Source: Candidatus Berkelbacteria bacterium (GTDB taxonomy: Bacteria > Patescibacteriota > UBA1384 > XYA2-FULL-43-10 > CAINNR01). Taken from it: a stretch of DNA of 49,417 nucleotides. Each line of letters starts with the position of its first letter. The stretch's first letter is position 1. This document shows, in pieces, positions 14,933-23,145 of this stretch. The stretch lies in NCBI GenBank assembly GCA_026397235.1, contig JAPLVG010000021.1:1-49417 (forward strand). The letters run 5' to 3'. The notes below the pieces were generated by a model. The model was given only the letters and a program-made list of their open reading frames with translations, was not told the origin of the DNA and did not search any database. The position numbers and the translations under genes were made by a program.

Positions 14933-15787
14933 TTAAAAATCCGTGTTGTTCCACTCTTTAATTGCTTTTTCGTAGGCTTCATGAGTTCCGGTATCAAACC
15001 ACTGGCCCTGGAAAGGGTAGCCAAAAAGTTTGCCTTCGGCCGCCAACTTGGGGTAAATGTCATATTCAACCATAGCTTTTCCCCGTTTTGGAACATACTT
15101 TTCAATTATTTCCGGCTCCATAATTGCCATGCCGGAGTTAATTAGATTACTCGGCGCTTTTTCCTTTTCCGGTTTCTCGATAAAACCGATAATTTTATTA
15201 CCATTCAACATCGCCACACCATAGCGTGATGGGTCGGAAACCGTTGTCAGTGCCACCGTCGCCAATCCACCATGCTCTTTGTGAAAATACATGAAATCAG
15301 TCAGGTCTAAATGCGACAAAATGTCGCCCCAAACAATGAAAAACGGTTCGGTCAGATATTTTTTCGCCAAACGAAGTGGTCCAGCAGTGCCAAGTGGCTT
15401 ATTTTCTTCAACATATTTGATAGAGAGTCCAAATTTTGATCCGTCGCCAAAATACTCCTGAATTTTTTTGCCTTTATAGCCAACTGCCAGAACAATTTCG
15501 GTTATCCCATGTAATTTTAGTTGCTCCAGTACATGCAAAACCATCGGTTTGTCATGAATCGGCAACAAAGCCTTCGGTAATTCATAGGTAAACGGTCGCA
15601 GTCGTGTTCCCTCACCACCAACTAAAACAATTGCCTTAGTAATTTTCCCAATGCCCAAACCAGATTCGATTAAAAATTCCGTTGCATGGGAGCGATTACG
15701 AATTTTGCGACCATCAATAATTTCATCTATTTTCTTGAACAGCTCTTTTTTGATAGTAACAGTAAGTTTTTCTCTTTCGATTGTCAT
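14933..15787 (-). CDS. sugar-phosphate nucleotidyltransferase with N-terminal ribbon-helix-helix domain
   Basis: 284 aa. Residues about 1-45 (KLTVTIKKELFKKIDEIIDG..RNRSHATEFLIESGL) have the strand-helix-helix pattern of a ribbon-helix-helix DNA-binding domain. From about residue 52 an NTP-transferase follows: VLVGGEGTRLRPFTYELPKA gives the GxGTRLRP-x6-PK nucleotide-binding loop, then WGDILSHLDL (metal-binding Asp) and NSGMAIMEP. It resembles RmlA/mannose-1-phosphate guanylyltransferase enzymes that make NDP-sugars for surface glycans. The fusion suggests the enzyme may bind its own DNA or use the domain for dimerisation. Monocistronic. A half R1 repeat lies just upstream. Confidence 0.85.
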   Translation of the reverse strand: MTIEREKLTVTIKKELFKKIDEIIDGRKIRNRSHATEFLIESGLGIGKITKAIVLVGGEGTRLRPFTYELPKALLPIHDKPMVLHVLEQLKLHGITEIVLAVGYKGKKIQEYFGDGSKFGLSIKYVEENKPLGTAGPLRLAKKYLTEPFFIVWGDILSHLDLTDFMYFHKEHGGLATVALTTVSDPSRYGVAMLNGNKIIGFIEKPEKEKAPSNLINSGMAIMEPEIIEKYVPKRGKAMVEYDIYPKLAAEGKLFGYPFQGQWFDTGTHEAYEKAIKEWNNTDF

Positions 15788-15790
15788 GGC

Positions 15791-15829
15791 ACAAATGGAT
15801 AACTAATATTCTAATAGCTAATGACGAAT
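15791..15829. repeat. R1 half copy
   Basis: ACAAATGGATAACTAAT..GCTAATGACGAAT matches one arm of the R1 element found in 16S (5954-5993). The second arm is missing. Confidence 0.65.
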
Positions 15830-15902
15830 AAAAGAAATGTACAAAAATACTACGTCTGGATATATTAAATATCATTGAACCAATAAAGTCAAATGAAAAT
15901 AT

Positions 15903-15931
15903 TTGACATACGATTTAATACGATATACGAT
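15903..15931 (+). promoter_or_regulatory. promoter with tandem TACGAT units
   Basis: A perfect -35 TTGACA (15903-15908), 17 bp, and -10 TACGAT (15926-15931). The region 15909-15940 repeats ATACGA four times, which might be operator-like or may only reflect slippage. Confidence 0.65.
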
Positions 15932-15957
15932 TATATACGACAGGAGGAATTAATCTG

Positions 15958-16128
15958 ATGATCAAGGTTCCAGTTGGATACGGATACAGCAATACATACA
16001 CTGCCATGGAGGATTCTGATGCCGACGACAGAGCAGATTGCGATGGTCGAACAGTTACTGAAGCTAAAGGGACAGAAGACCGATGTCAGAGTGACTGCCA
16101 CAGGGAAAGTCCATCCACGAGTGTATAG
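15958..16128 (+). CDS. 56-aa leader or overlapping small ORF
   Basis: ATG at 15958 behind a strong AGGAGG (15942-15947). The first 17 residues (MIKVPVGYGYSNTYTAM) look like protein. Beyond that it overlaps the 16019 gene in another frame and the residues look like an out-of-frame reading. It may be a leader peptide that couples translation to the next gene, or the true N-terminus of one gene split by a frameshift. Confidence 0.4.
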   Translation: MIKVPVGYGYSNTYTAMEDSDADDRADCDGRTVTEAKGTEDRCQSDCHRESPSTSV

Positions 16129-16261
16129 AGGGTTCGTCGAGAAAGAGTCTGATAGTTCCCAAGTCATCATTTCACTCAAGGGTAACGGTCAGCCAGTTCC
16201 CCTCAGGCCAGATGAGATCGAGTCCATCGATCTCGAACCAGACAAGTGTTCACCGCCGTGA
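16019..16261 (+). CDS. 80-aa solitary small protein
   Basis: ATG at 16019 with GGAGG (16008-16012) six bases upstream, itself inside the preceding small ORF. Residues 1-18 suggest a helix (MPTTEQIAMVEQLLKLKG). The rest alternates beta-like segments (DVRVTATGKV, YRGFVEKES, QVIISLKG) and ends acidic. The size and pattern would suit a small beta-barrel, but I do not recognise a family. The TGA stop lies inside the terminator stem. GC-rich relative to its neighbours. Confidence 0.65.
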   Translation: MPTTEQIAMVEQLLKLKGQKTDVRVTATGKVHPRVYRGFVEKESDSSQVIISLKGNGQPVPLRPDEIESIDLEPDKCSPP

Positions 16262-16282
16262 GTCGTCTCACGGCTTTTTTTT
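16255..16282 (+). terminator. intrinsic terminator overlapping the stop codon
   Basis: Perfect stem GCCGTGAG/CTCACGGC with loop TCGT, followed by eight T residues. The TGA stop is part of the left arm. Confidence 0.9.
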
Positions 16283-16669
16283 ATCCACCAACAACCATGG
16301 TCGGCGATCGCGCTTTTTGAATTGTAATGGGAAAACAAAGCGTTCGGGTTTTTTCAGAAATATTATTGTGGCGAATTTGCTATTTTTCTTTGCATGCCAA
16401 AATTTATCACTTACCACTAACTCTTTTCCATATTGCTGACGCAAAAAAATAACCATTGCCGATTTTAGATTGTCATAATAGAGAACATTATCAACTATAA
16501 CTTGTCCCAGTATGTCTCCGCCAGATTTTTTTAAAAGAATAATATCATCCTTGGCAACTTCACCGTACGGCAAAACTCGCGATTGAGAGAATCGGCTTTC
16601 GATTGTTTTTTTGCAAGAAAAAATATCCTCAATGGCAGTTCCTATAAAAATTGCAATATGCCGCCTCAT
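16268..16669 (-). CDS. ASCH/PUA-like domain protein
   Basis: 133 aa. The N-terminal part has the ASCH layout: IFSCKKTIESRFSQSR (substrate-pocket K..ES/TR pattern), then DDIILLKKSGGDILGQVIVDNV, the beta-barrel core. ASCH domains are PUA-like RNA- or nucleoside-binding folds and some are amidohydrolases or RNases. The C-terminus is basic. Convergent with the 80-aa gene and so close that the terminator overlaps its 3' end. The specific ligand is unknown. Confidence 0.65.
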   Translation of the reverse strand: MRRHIAIFIGTAIEDIFSCKKTIESRFSQSRVLPYGEVAKDDIILLKKSGGDILGQVIVDNVLYYDNLKSAMVIFLRQQYGKELVVSDKFWHAKKNSKFATIIFLKKPERFVFPLQFKKRDRRPWLLVDKKKP

Positions 16670-16817
16670 TATTCGGCTCCTACTAAAATACTAATTTAGC
16701 TAATATACGAATAAAAAAACAAAAACCTCTATATTTGTTTTTGTTTTAATTTCTAACTTACCGTTCGAGCATCAGCGAGAACTAACTTCTAACTTCGTTC
16801 GAAGAATAATATTGATT
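16670..16817. other. intergenic stretch with hairpin debris
   Basis: No gene. It contains AACTTCTAACTTCG and TTTCTAACTTACCG units that repeat imperfectly and a possible R1 remnant (CTAATTTAGCTAATATACGAAT near 16687). Confidence 0.4.
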
Positions 16818-17837
16818 TTAAGAATATACTTTTGCTTCTAATTTTACCAGTTTTCCCGAATTTTCAATAATTTCAGATTTCGATAATAGCCCGGTGTTAG
16901 CGCCAACTTGACTAACAACAGCACCGGAATTTACAATTCCCCATTTCAAACTCTCTGATATCACTTCCCGATTTGGCAAAAAACTCTGAGGTTTTTCACT
17001 GCCAGATTCTAATATAATTCTTGCAGCCATCGAGCTAGCAAAAGCATCGCCAGCGCCGGTGGCATCAACTCTTTTATCAGGCGATGAATCAATTTGATAA
17101 AAAACTTCTCCGTCAAAAGCCTTTGCGCCATATTTTCCATCAGTCGCAATAACAATTTTTGCTCCAATTTCATGCAGCGACTTCAGGCAATCATCGGTCT
17201 TTGATTTTCCGCAACCGGAAAAATTCAAAGCCTCTTCGCGATTTAATATTAGAATATTGCAAAGCCGCAACAAGTGCCGATTGGCTTTTGCTCCTTGTTT
17301 AATCTGCGATGGACCAGGATTCCAAATTAGTCCTGTGCCATTTTTGGCAATATTTTCTATTAATTTATTTTCTAATTGGTCTGATTCATTTCCAATTGGC
17401 GACAAATAAAACCATGAAGCTTTTAGACTTTTGGCTAATGTTAAATCGTTAAAATTTCTATCGCCATGATAAGCCAAAATAGTCCGATCACCATCATGAC
17501 TCAAAATTACCGAGGTGTTTGTCGGCTGTGAATCATTTTTTAAAAGATCGGTTGAAATTCCAGAATTTTCAATTTCAGAAATTATTTTTTCTGCTGGTGA
17601 ATCATTACCGATAAAAGATAAAATTGAAGTTTCCAGACCAATTTTAGAAAAACAGATGGCGGTATTAACTGCAGATCCACCAGAATGGTATTCAATTTTT
17701 TCAACATCAATTTTTGCGCCATAGTCAAAACTCAAAGAGTTACCGGATCTAAAACTCCTATCCGGCAAAACTTTAAAATCAGCCGAAAAAACGAATAGGT
17801 CCTGAAAAGCGTCGCCAATTGTTACAACATCATACAT
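16818..17837 (-). CDS. PfkB-family carbohydrate kinase
   Basis: 339 aa. The ribokinase fold is shown by the N-terminal GDAFQDLFV, the GGSAVNTAICFSKIG glycine-rich sugar-binding region (about residue 53), and the C-terminal RVDATGAGDAFASSMAA motif (about residue 240) that holds the catalytic Asp and anion hole. It transfers phosphate from ATP to a sugar or nucleoside. The substrate (ribose, fructose, adenosine or another) cannot be fixed from motifs. The aldolase gene comes first on the same strand about 118 bp upstream, suggesting a link with sugar phosphate metabolism. Confidence 0.9.
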   Translation of the reverse strand: MYDVVTIGDAFQDLFVFSADFKVLPDRSFRSGNSLSFDYGAKIDVEKIEYHSGGSAVNTAICFSKIGLETSILSFIGNDSPAEKIISEIENSGISTDLLKNDSQPTNTSVILSHDGDRTILAYHGDRNFNDLTLAKSLKASWFYLSPIGNESDQLENKLIENIAKNGTGLIWNPGPSQIKQGAKANRHLLRLCNILILNREEALNFSGCGKSKTDDCLKSLHEIGAKIVIATDGKYGAKAFDGEVFYQIDSSPDKRVDATGAGDAFASSMAARIILESGSEKPQSFLPNREVISESLKWGIVNSGAVVSQVGANTGLLSKSEIIENSGKLVKLEAKVYS

Positions 17838-17877
17838 AGATTAAAAAATAATATTGAATATTCGAACTCTGACAATA

Positions 17878-17950
17878 CTACATTGACTTTTCACTGACTG
17901 GTTGCATTTGTCAGTGTTTGGTCAGTGTTGCCAAGTCAGTGTTAGAATAT
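17878..17950. repeat. GTCAGTG inverted/direct repeats
   Basis: Four copies of CACTGAC/GTCAGTG around two TTGGCAAC/GGTTGC-like segments form a compact palindromic cluster between the kinase and aldolase genes. Confidence 0.5.
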
Positions 17951-17955
17951 ACCTT

Positions 17956-18786
17956 TTATCTAACACCATTAAAAAGTTTCAGATCTTTCATCACCACAGA
18001 TTCTACGTCATCTTTTGCATCTGAAAGAAAATTTCTAATATCCTTGCCGGAATCATTAATATGCTTTTCTATACTTTCCTTAAAAGCATGTCGAAGTTGA
18101 GTATCAATATTAATTTTTCGGATACCATTTTTTATTGCTGCTGCAATATCGGGTCTAGTAACTCCAGACGCGCCATGTAAAACCAAGGGGACGGAAACCA
18201 ACCCGCGAATTTTTTTCAACAGTTCAATATCTAATTTCTCGTTTTCCGGAGCACCGTGAATATTTCCAACGGAGACAGCTAAACTATCAACACCGGTAAG
18301 TTTAACAAAGTCAGCTGCTTGATCTGGATCTGAATATTTAGCCAGAATTTTTTCCCTACCTTCCTCACCACGACCAACTACGCCAACCTCCGCTTCAACA
18401 CACGCACCGTATTTATGAGCCAAATCAACCACCTTTTTTGTTTCCGACACGTTGTTCTCGTAGAGTAAGTCCGAGCCATCGAACATCACTGACCTATAAC
18501 CCATCTCTAAGCATTTAGCAATTAAATCAATTTTCTTAGCATGATCCAAATGGATAAGCATGGGAATTTTTGATTCATCGATTAAATCTTTAACAATATC
18601 AAAAAGCTCCCGCAGCCCGGCGTATTCAATTGCTGACGGAGTAGTTTGAATAATTGCCGGCAATCCAGTTTTTTCCGCAGCAGAAACAATCGCCTGCGTT
18701 ACTTCCAAATCGTTAGTATTGAAAGCGCCAATTGCCGTATCGTCATTTTCAGCTTTTTTGTATAATTCGCGAAGTGATGTGAACAT
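17956..18786 (-). CDS. fba: class II fructose-bisphosphate aldolase
   Basis: 276 aa. Class II signatures: IHLDHAKKIDLIAKCLEMGY (zinc His and catalytic Asp), SVMFDGSDL, VEAEVGVVGRGEEG (zinc Glu region), GNIHGA (zinc His) and VLHGASGV (zinc His). KINIDTQLRHAF is the phosphate-binding end. It interconverts fructose-1,6-bisphosphate with GAP and DHAP. A tagatose-bisphosphate specificity is possible. The start has GGAGG 7 nt upstream. It lies next to pgk and heads the end of the glycolytic block. Confidence 0.95.
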   Translation of the reverse strand: MFTSLRELYKKAENDDTAIGAFNTNDLEVTQAIVSAAEKTGLPAIIQTTPSAIEYAGLRELFDIVKDLIDESKIPMLIHLDHAKKIDLIAKCLEMGYRSVMFDGSDLLYENNVSETKKVVDLAHKYGACVEAEVGVVGRGEEGREKILAKYSDPDQAADFVKLTGVDSLAVSVGNIHGAPENEKLDIELLKKIRGLVSVPLVLHGASGVTRPDIAAAIKNGIRKINIDTQLRHAFKESIEKHINDSGKDIRNFLSDAKDDVESVVMKDLKLFNGVR

Positions 18787-18800
18787 AATGAATCCTCCAC

Positions 18801-18886
18801 CTAAGAATAACGAATAGTCTAAATGACGAATAACGAATCGGTTTTATTAGTCATTAGTTATTTAGATAATTAGTCATCCATTGGTG
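18801..18886 (-). repeat. R1 palindromic repeat overlapping the pgk stop
   Basis: Two arms beginning CCAATGGATGACTAATTA and (complement) AATAACGAATAGTCTAAAT fold back on each other. The pgk TGA (18874-18876) and its last codons (Thr-Asn-Gly) are supplied by the repeat end CACCAATGGATGAC. Confidence 0.8.
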
Positions 18887-19998
18887 TTATAATAGCCCAA
18901 AACCTTTAATCCTGGCAACTCTATCCCAGCTAAAAATTCTAACGCCGCCCCGCCGCCGGTTGAAACGAAAGTGAATTTATCAAGCATTTTATGCGAATCC
19001 AAAAAACCAACCGTATCACCGCCGGCAACAATTTTGGTATATTGATTTGCCCTGATTGCTTCGGCAATTTTCATTGTCCCAGTCTGATAATTTTCATCTT
19101 CAGAAAACCCCATATTTCCATTCCAAAAAATTGTTTTGGCACCAGCAATAATTTCTTTAAACTTCTCAATAGTTTTCGGGCCAATATCCAAAGTATTTTG
19201 ATCTTTAATCTTGCCGTCAATTGGCAGAATCATTTTTTCACCGCTGATTTTGAAAATTTCTTCAACATTGGATTCAATGTCGTTTTCAATTTTAGAATTT
19301 TTTCCAATATCATCACCCCGATAAAATCTGAGAGTATTGGCAATTGCGCCGCCAACTAAAATATTATCTGCTGGACCTGCAAATTGTTTGATCAAACCAA
19401 GTTTATCTTTAATTTTTGCCCCGCCTAAAACGATGATAAATGGATGTCTAGGATTTTGGCTTAAAGTTGACAACATTCTAATTTCTTTTTCTAAAAGCAA
19501 CCCGGCATAACTCGGCAAAAAGTTAGTAATACCTTCAATTGAAGCATGGGCGCGATGGCTGACTGCAAACGCATCATTAATATAGATATCGGCATATGAC
19601 GCTAATATCTTAGTAAACGATAAATTGTTTTCCTCCTCTTCTTTGTACCAACGCAAATTCCCAAGAACTAAAATATCTTTTGGTTCCAACTTTTCGACTT
19701 GTGCTTTAACAGCTGATTCGATGACATAATCCGTGGCGATAACTTTTCCCGAATGAAGCTGGGAAAATCTCTTGGCTAGAATTTTAGTTGATAGTGACTG
19801 GACAGCTTCACCATCCGGCCGGCCAAGATGAGTCCCGATAATTATTTTACAATTTTTTGATTGAAGATATTCTATGGTTGGAATAGTTGCTCGGATTCTA
19901 TTATCATTAGCAATTTCTCCGTCCTTTAAGGGAACATTCCAATCAACTCTTAGAAATACTGTTTTGTCTTCAAGTTTTGCATCCTTTATACATTTCAT
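18874..19998 (-). CDS. pgk: phosphoglycerate kinase
   Basis: 374 aa, slightly shorter than the usual 390-400. FLRVDWNVPL with NDNRIRATIPTI is the N-terminal substrate-binding region. HLGRPDG (about residue 58), HRAHASIEG (about 153), VLGGAKIKDK and the C-terminal GGDTVGF and FVSTGGGAALEFLAG give the nucleotide-binding lobe. It makes ATP from 1,3-bisphosphoglycerate. The ATG overlaps the K+ channel stop by 4 nt. The final residues and stop come from an R1 repeat. Confidence 0.97.
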   Translation of the reverse strand: MKCIKDAKLEDKTVFLRVDWNVPLKDGEIANDNRIRATIPTIEYLQSKNCKIIIGTHLGRPDGEAVQSLSTKILAKRFSQLHSGKVIATDYVIESAVKAQVEKLEPKDILVLGNLRWYKEEEENNLSFTKILASYADIYINDAFAVSHRAHASIEGITNFLPSYAGLLLEKEIRMLSTLSQNPRHPFIIVLGGAKIKDKLGLIKQFAGPADNILVGGAIANTLRFYRGDDIGKNSKIENDIESNVEEIFKISGEKMILPIDGKIKDQNTLDIGPKTIEKFKEIIAGAKTIFWNGNMGFSEDENYQTGTMKIAEAIRANQYTKIVAGGDTVGFLDSHKMLDKFTFVSTGGGAALEFLAGIELPGLKVLGYYNTNG

Positions 19999-20399
19999 GA
20001 TTTGGAACTATTAAACTCTTCTATTTCTTTTTTTAAATTTTTTTCTGTGGTGTCTTCGCGTCTATTAATTAAACTTAAGATTTTCTGAATCTCTTCTTCG
20101 AGATGTTCTTTGGATAATAACGATAAAGTTTTTCTAAAATAATTTTCTGCAAGTATAGATAATGCGAATAATATTACCGGAGCACTAGCTAGTGCAAAAA
20201 TAGATGTCAGGATCTTTGTAATACTATGAGTCGGGACAAAATCTCCATAACCCAGTGTCATCAAAGTCGAAGTGGAAAAGTAGAAAGAGTCCACCATGCT
20301 CCAATTCTCAAAATAGGAAAAAATTAATGTCCCGAGAACTAGATAAAAAAACACCAAAGATAACGCAAGCAATAACCTTTTTCTTTTTTTAGTTAGCAT
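19995..20399 (-). CDS. two-transmembrane potassium channel
   Basis: 134 aa. Two membrane helices (about 8-28 and 64-86) flank a pore loop with the selectivity filter TLGYGDFVP (about residue 48). This is a minimal KcsA-like tetramer subunit. A C-terminal helical stretch of about 45 residues may form a coiled-coil bundle. No RCK domain is present. It lies between hydA and pgk with overlaps at both ends (11 and 4 nt), so it is cotranslated with metabolic genes, perhaps to balance charge or volume. Confidence 0.9.
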   Translation of the reverse strand: MLTKKRKRLLLALSLVFFYLVLGTLIFSYFENWSMVDSFYFSTSTLMTLGYGDFVPTHSITKILTSIFALASAPVILFALSILAENYFRKTLSLLSKEHLEEEIQKILSLINRREDTTEKNLKKEIEEFNSSKS

Positions 20400-22149
20400 T
20401 ATTATCCTTTTTTAATTTTGGCCGTCTCAAAGTAAACTTTCGATGAAATAATTTTTTGGACAGCGGGCCTAAAGGCTTTGTGTCTAAGCCCTGATATAGT
20501 TTAATTATATCAGGATTATCATGTGCTCGCCTGACTTTCTTTTTTTGGTCGTCAGTATAGAACGCTGCGCTTCTTTTGAATCTAATTTCAGGCGTAGTTG
20601 GTATCGGTTGCCCGCCACCACCAAGACAGCCACCCGGGCAAGCCATAACCTCAACATAATTATAGCGCTTTATTCCGGATTTCATATCAGCCAGTAATTT
20701 TGCGGCATTTTTCAAACCTGAAACGACTGCAACCTCAAGTTTTTCACCATCGATATCTACTGATGACTCTTTAACACCGCTCATTCCTCGAACTTCAGAA
20801 AATTCCAATTTTGGCAATCTTGCATCAGACAATTTTGCCACTACTGTGCGAAGTGCTGATTCCATCACCCCGCCCGATGAGCCATAAATTGCGCCGGCAC
20901 CAGATGACGACCCTAGCGGTGAATCAAATTGGCTATCAGCGAGTTTTGGTAAATCAATATTTTTATTTTTCAAAATTCTAGCAGCCTCGCGAACAGTTAG
21001 AGCAAAATTAACTTCCGGATTAAATGTCTGGCACATTTCCGGTAGCTTGGCTTCATATTTTTTGGCAATACAGGGCATGATTTCAACAATTTTTATCCGC
21101 CCAGGGCGGATACCAATTTTTTTAGCAAAATATGATTTTACCGCTGGTGCCAAACAATGAGTTGGTGATTTTGTTGTTGTTAGATTGGGAATTAAGTCGT
21201 GATGAAAAGTCTCAACATAGCGAACCCAAGCCGGGCAGCAAGCAGTAAACATGGTTTCGTCTTTTCTGGTTTGCAACCGCTCTATTAACTCGGCTGCTTC
21301 CTCGACAGTGGTTATATCGGCGCCAAAATTAACATCAAAAACGTAGTCAAATCCTAATTTTTTTAACGCAGTCACCAATTTTAATTCGAGATTAACACCT
21401 GGCGGCAGATTGAACAATTCGCCAATTGAATATCTGGTAGAAGGAGCAAATTGCGCTACCAGTATTTGTTTTTTCTTATTCAATAAAATTTTTTCAACGT
21501 CTTCGATTTCCGATTTTTCTTGCAATGATCCGGCTGGGCAACGCAAAACACATTGGCCGCAAAAAACGCAATCAGTGTCAGCGAAACTTCTACCGCCAGC
21601 CGGACCGAAGATTATCGAGTGCCCGCGGTATTTGCTTTCAATATTCGCTAGCCCGGCAATTTCATTACAGGCAGAAACGCAATTTCCACATTCAATGCAC
21701 TTTGACGAATCCCAAAAAATTGATGGGGTTTTAGCGTCAGTTTTAAAATGCCGGCGACGCTCAGGAAACCTAGATTCTTTAATACCAAATTCGCGAGCCA
21801 ATTCTTTTAACCCGCAATTATCATGCCAATTGCACTCTCCACATTTTTTTATATGGTCAGATAGAAGCATCTCCAAATTTATCTTCCTGGCAGATTTAAC
21901 GCGTGGAGTATCTAATTTTATGTTCATCCCTTCAAAAACCTTTGTTGAACAAGCTGTAACTATTTGTGATTTTTTTTCATTAATAATTTCCACAAGACAC
22001 AAACGGCAACTAGCACCAACCGGCAAATCGGGGTGATAACATAGTGTTGGAATTTTCAAATCATTTTTTCGCGCAATCTGTAAAATAGTATCACTTGATG
22101 ATGCCTTATATTTTTTAACGTTGATTTTTATGTCAAAAATTTTACTCAC
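20389..22149 (-). CDS. hydA: [FeFe]-hydrogenase catalytic subunit
   Basis: 586 aa, with the full ferredoxin-like chain: [2Fe-2S] cysteines C37, C48, C51 and C67; a His-ligated [4Fe-4S] (H99, C103, C106, C112); two [4Fe-4S] sets (C151/154/157/161 and C194/197/200/204). The H-cluster motifs are TACCPAW (C304 proton relay, C305 ligand), MPCIAKKYE (C360) and VMACPGGCLGGGGQP. Group A, CpI-like architecture without an extra C-terminal NuoE/NuoF fusion. With the NuoF-like partner directly upstream it should oxidise NADH to H2, possibly with ferredoxin. The maturases HydE, HydF and HydG are not in the window. Confidence 0.97.
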   Translation of the reverse strand: MSKIFDIKINVKKYKASSSDTILQIARKNDLKIPTLCYHPDLPVGASCRLCLVEIINEKKSQIVTACSTKVFEGMNIKLDTPRVKSARKINLEMLLSDHIKKCGECNWHDNCGLKELAREFGIKESRFPERRRHFKTDAKTPSIFWDSSKCIECGNCVSACNEIAGLANIESKYRGHSIIFGPAGGRSFADTDCVFCGQCVLRCPAGSLQEKSEIEDVEKILLNKKKQILVAQFAPSTRYSIGELFNLPPGVNLELKLVTALKKLGFDYVFDVNFGADITTVEEAAELIERLQTRKDETMFTACCPAWVRYVETFHHDLIPNLTTTKSPTHCLAPAVKSYFAKKIGIRPGRIKIVEIMPCIAKKYEAKLPEMCQTFNPEVNFALTVREAARILKNKNIDLPKLADSQFDSPLGSSSGAGAIYGSSGGVMESALRTVVAKLSDARLPKLEFSEVRGMSGVKESSVDIDGEKLEVAVVSGLKNAAKLLADMKSGIKRYNYVEVMACPGGCLGGGGQPIPTTPEIRFKRSAAFYTDDQKKKVRRAHDNPDIIKLYQGLDTKPLGPLSKKLFHRKFTLRRPKLKKDNNAN

Positions 22150-23143
22150 CGATCAGCTCCTGCTTAAAATTTTCTGTTGCCGAATTTACCGGTCTGGCTA
22201 TAGATAATCCAAGTGGGCAAAAACTGGAGTCGCCGGCAGTTTTGGCGATGACAGAAATTAACTCCAAAATTTCTTTGCGGTCCCAAAGGCTTGCCGTTGT
22301 AATTAATTTATTTAGCAGTTCAGTAATCCTGTAACTTCCCTCCCGGCAAGGCGTACATTTACCACATGATTCGTTTTTCAAAAATACCATTGAATCGATA
22401 AGTCCTTCGATAATTCTTCGATTTTTTCCATAAATTTCTACCGCTCCAGTTCCGGAAACTATTTGCTCAAAATCTTCGTGTCTGGCAAAAAACCCAGATG
22501 GTCCGCTGATTCGAACAAAATTTATTTTATCAAGATATCGCGGCAGGATAACCTCTTTGATTTTAGCCCCAACTTTTTCTTTAACTACTCTTTTGTGATC
22601 GATAACATCACCGGAAATTGAATAGAATCTTTTCATTTCTGTCTCGCCTTGTGAAATTAAATAGGCGCGATACAAAGTTTCGGCATTATTGATCAACGTT
22701 GGATAACCATACAGGCCAGTTTCGGTTGGGTATGGCGGTTTTTGCCGCGGTTGGCGCAATTTGCCTTCCATCGTCTGCAACAGCGTTGTTTCCTCACCAC
22801 AAAGATAGCGACCAGTATCAATAAAGACTTCTATCTTTTTGTCTTTTACTGCTTTGATAATTTTAGGCAGATATTTTCGGTATTTGTCATTTAAAAATAC
22901 ATATGCTCGCTGGGCACCGACGGTTTCTTTAGCCAAAGATATCCCCGCAATCAGCTCTGGTAGATGATTTTGCAAAATATATTCGTCCTTAAAAACTCCC
23001 GGCTCGCCCTCGGATAAATTACAAATGACAAACCGCTTGACCTCAGGAGAATTTTTGACCGCTTGCCACTTTTGCCAAGTCGGAAATCCTGCCCCGCCTA
23101 AGCCAACGAGACCGGATTCTTTTAATGCACTGATAATTTCCAT
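22142..23143 (-). CDS. NuoF/HydB-like NADH-binding hydrogenase subunit
   Basis: 333 aa from ATG 23143 (two bases after the GAPDH stop). The frame extends further upstream but would overlap gapA. GLVGLGGAGFPTWQKW is the NADH/FMN loop, CNLSEGEPGVFKDEYI the FMN site, and YLCGEETTLLQTMEG follows. The C-terminal [4Fe-4S] is bound by SCGKCTPCREG and a later FCPLG Cys. It lacks the N-terminal thioredoxin-like and C-terminal ferredoxin domains seen in some HydB proteins. It should feed NADH electrons to HydA. No separate NuoE-like gene is present nearby, which is unusual. Confidence 0.93.
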   Translation of the reverse strand: MEIISALKESGLVGLGGAGFPTWQKWQAVKNSPEVKRFVICNLSEGEPGVFKDEYILQNHLPELIAGISLAKETVGAQRAYVFLNDKYRKYLPKIIKAVKDKKIEVFIDTGRYLCGEETTLLQTMEGKLRQPRQKPPYPTETGLYGYPTLINNAETLYRAYLISQGETEMKRFYSISGDVIDHKRVVKEKVGAKIKEVILPRYLDKINFVRISGPSGFFARHEDFEQIVSGTGAVEIYGKNRRIIEGLIDSMVFLKNESCGKCTPCREGSYRITELLNKLITTASLWDRKEILELISVIAKTAGDSSFCPLGLSIARPVNSATENFKQELIGE

Positions 23144-23145
23144 AG

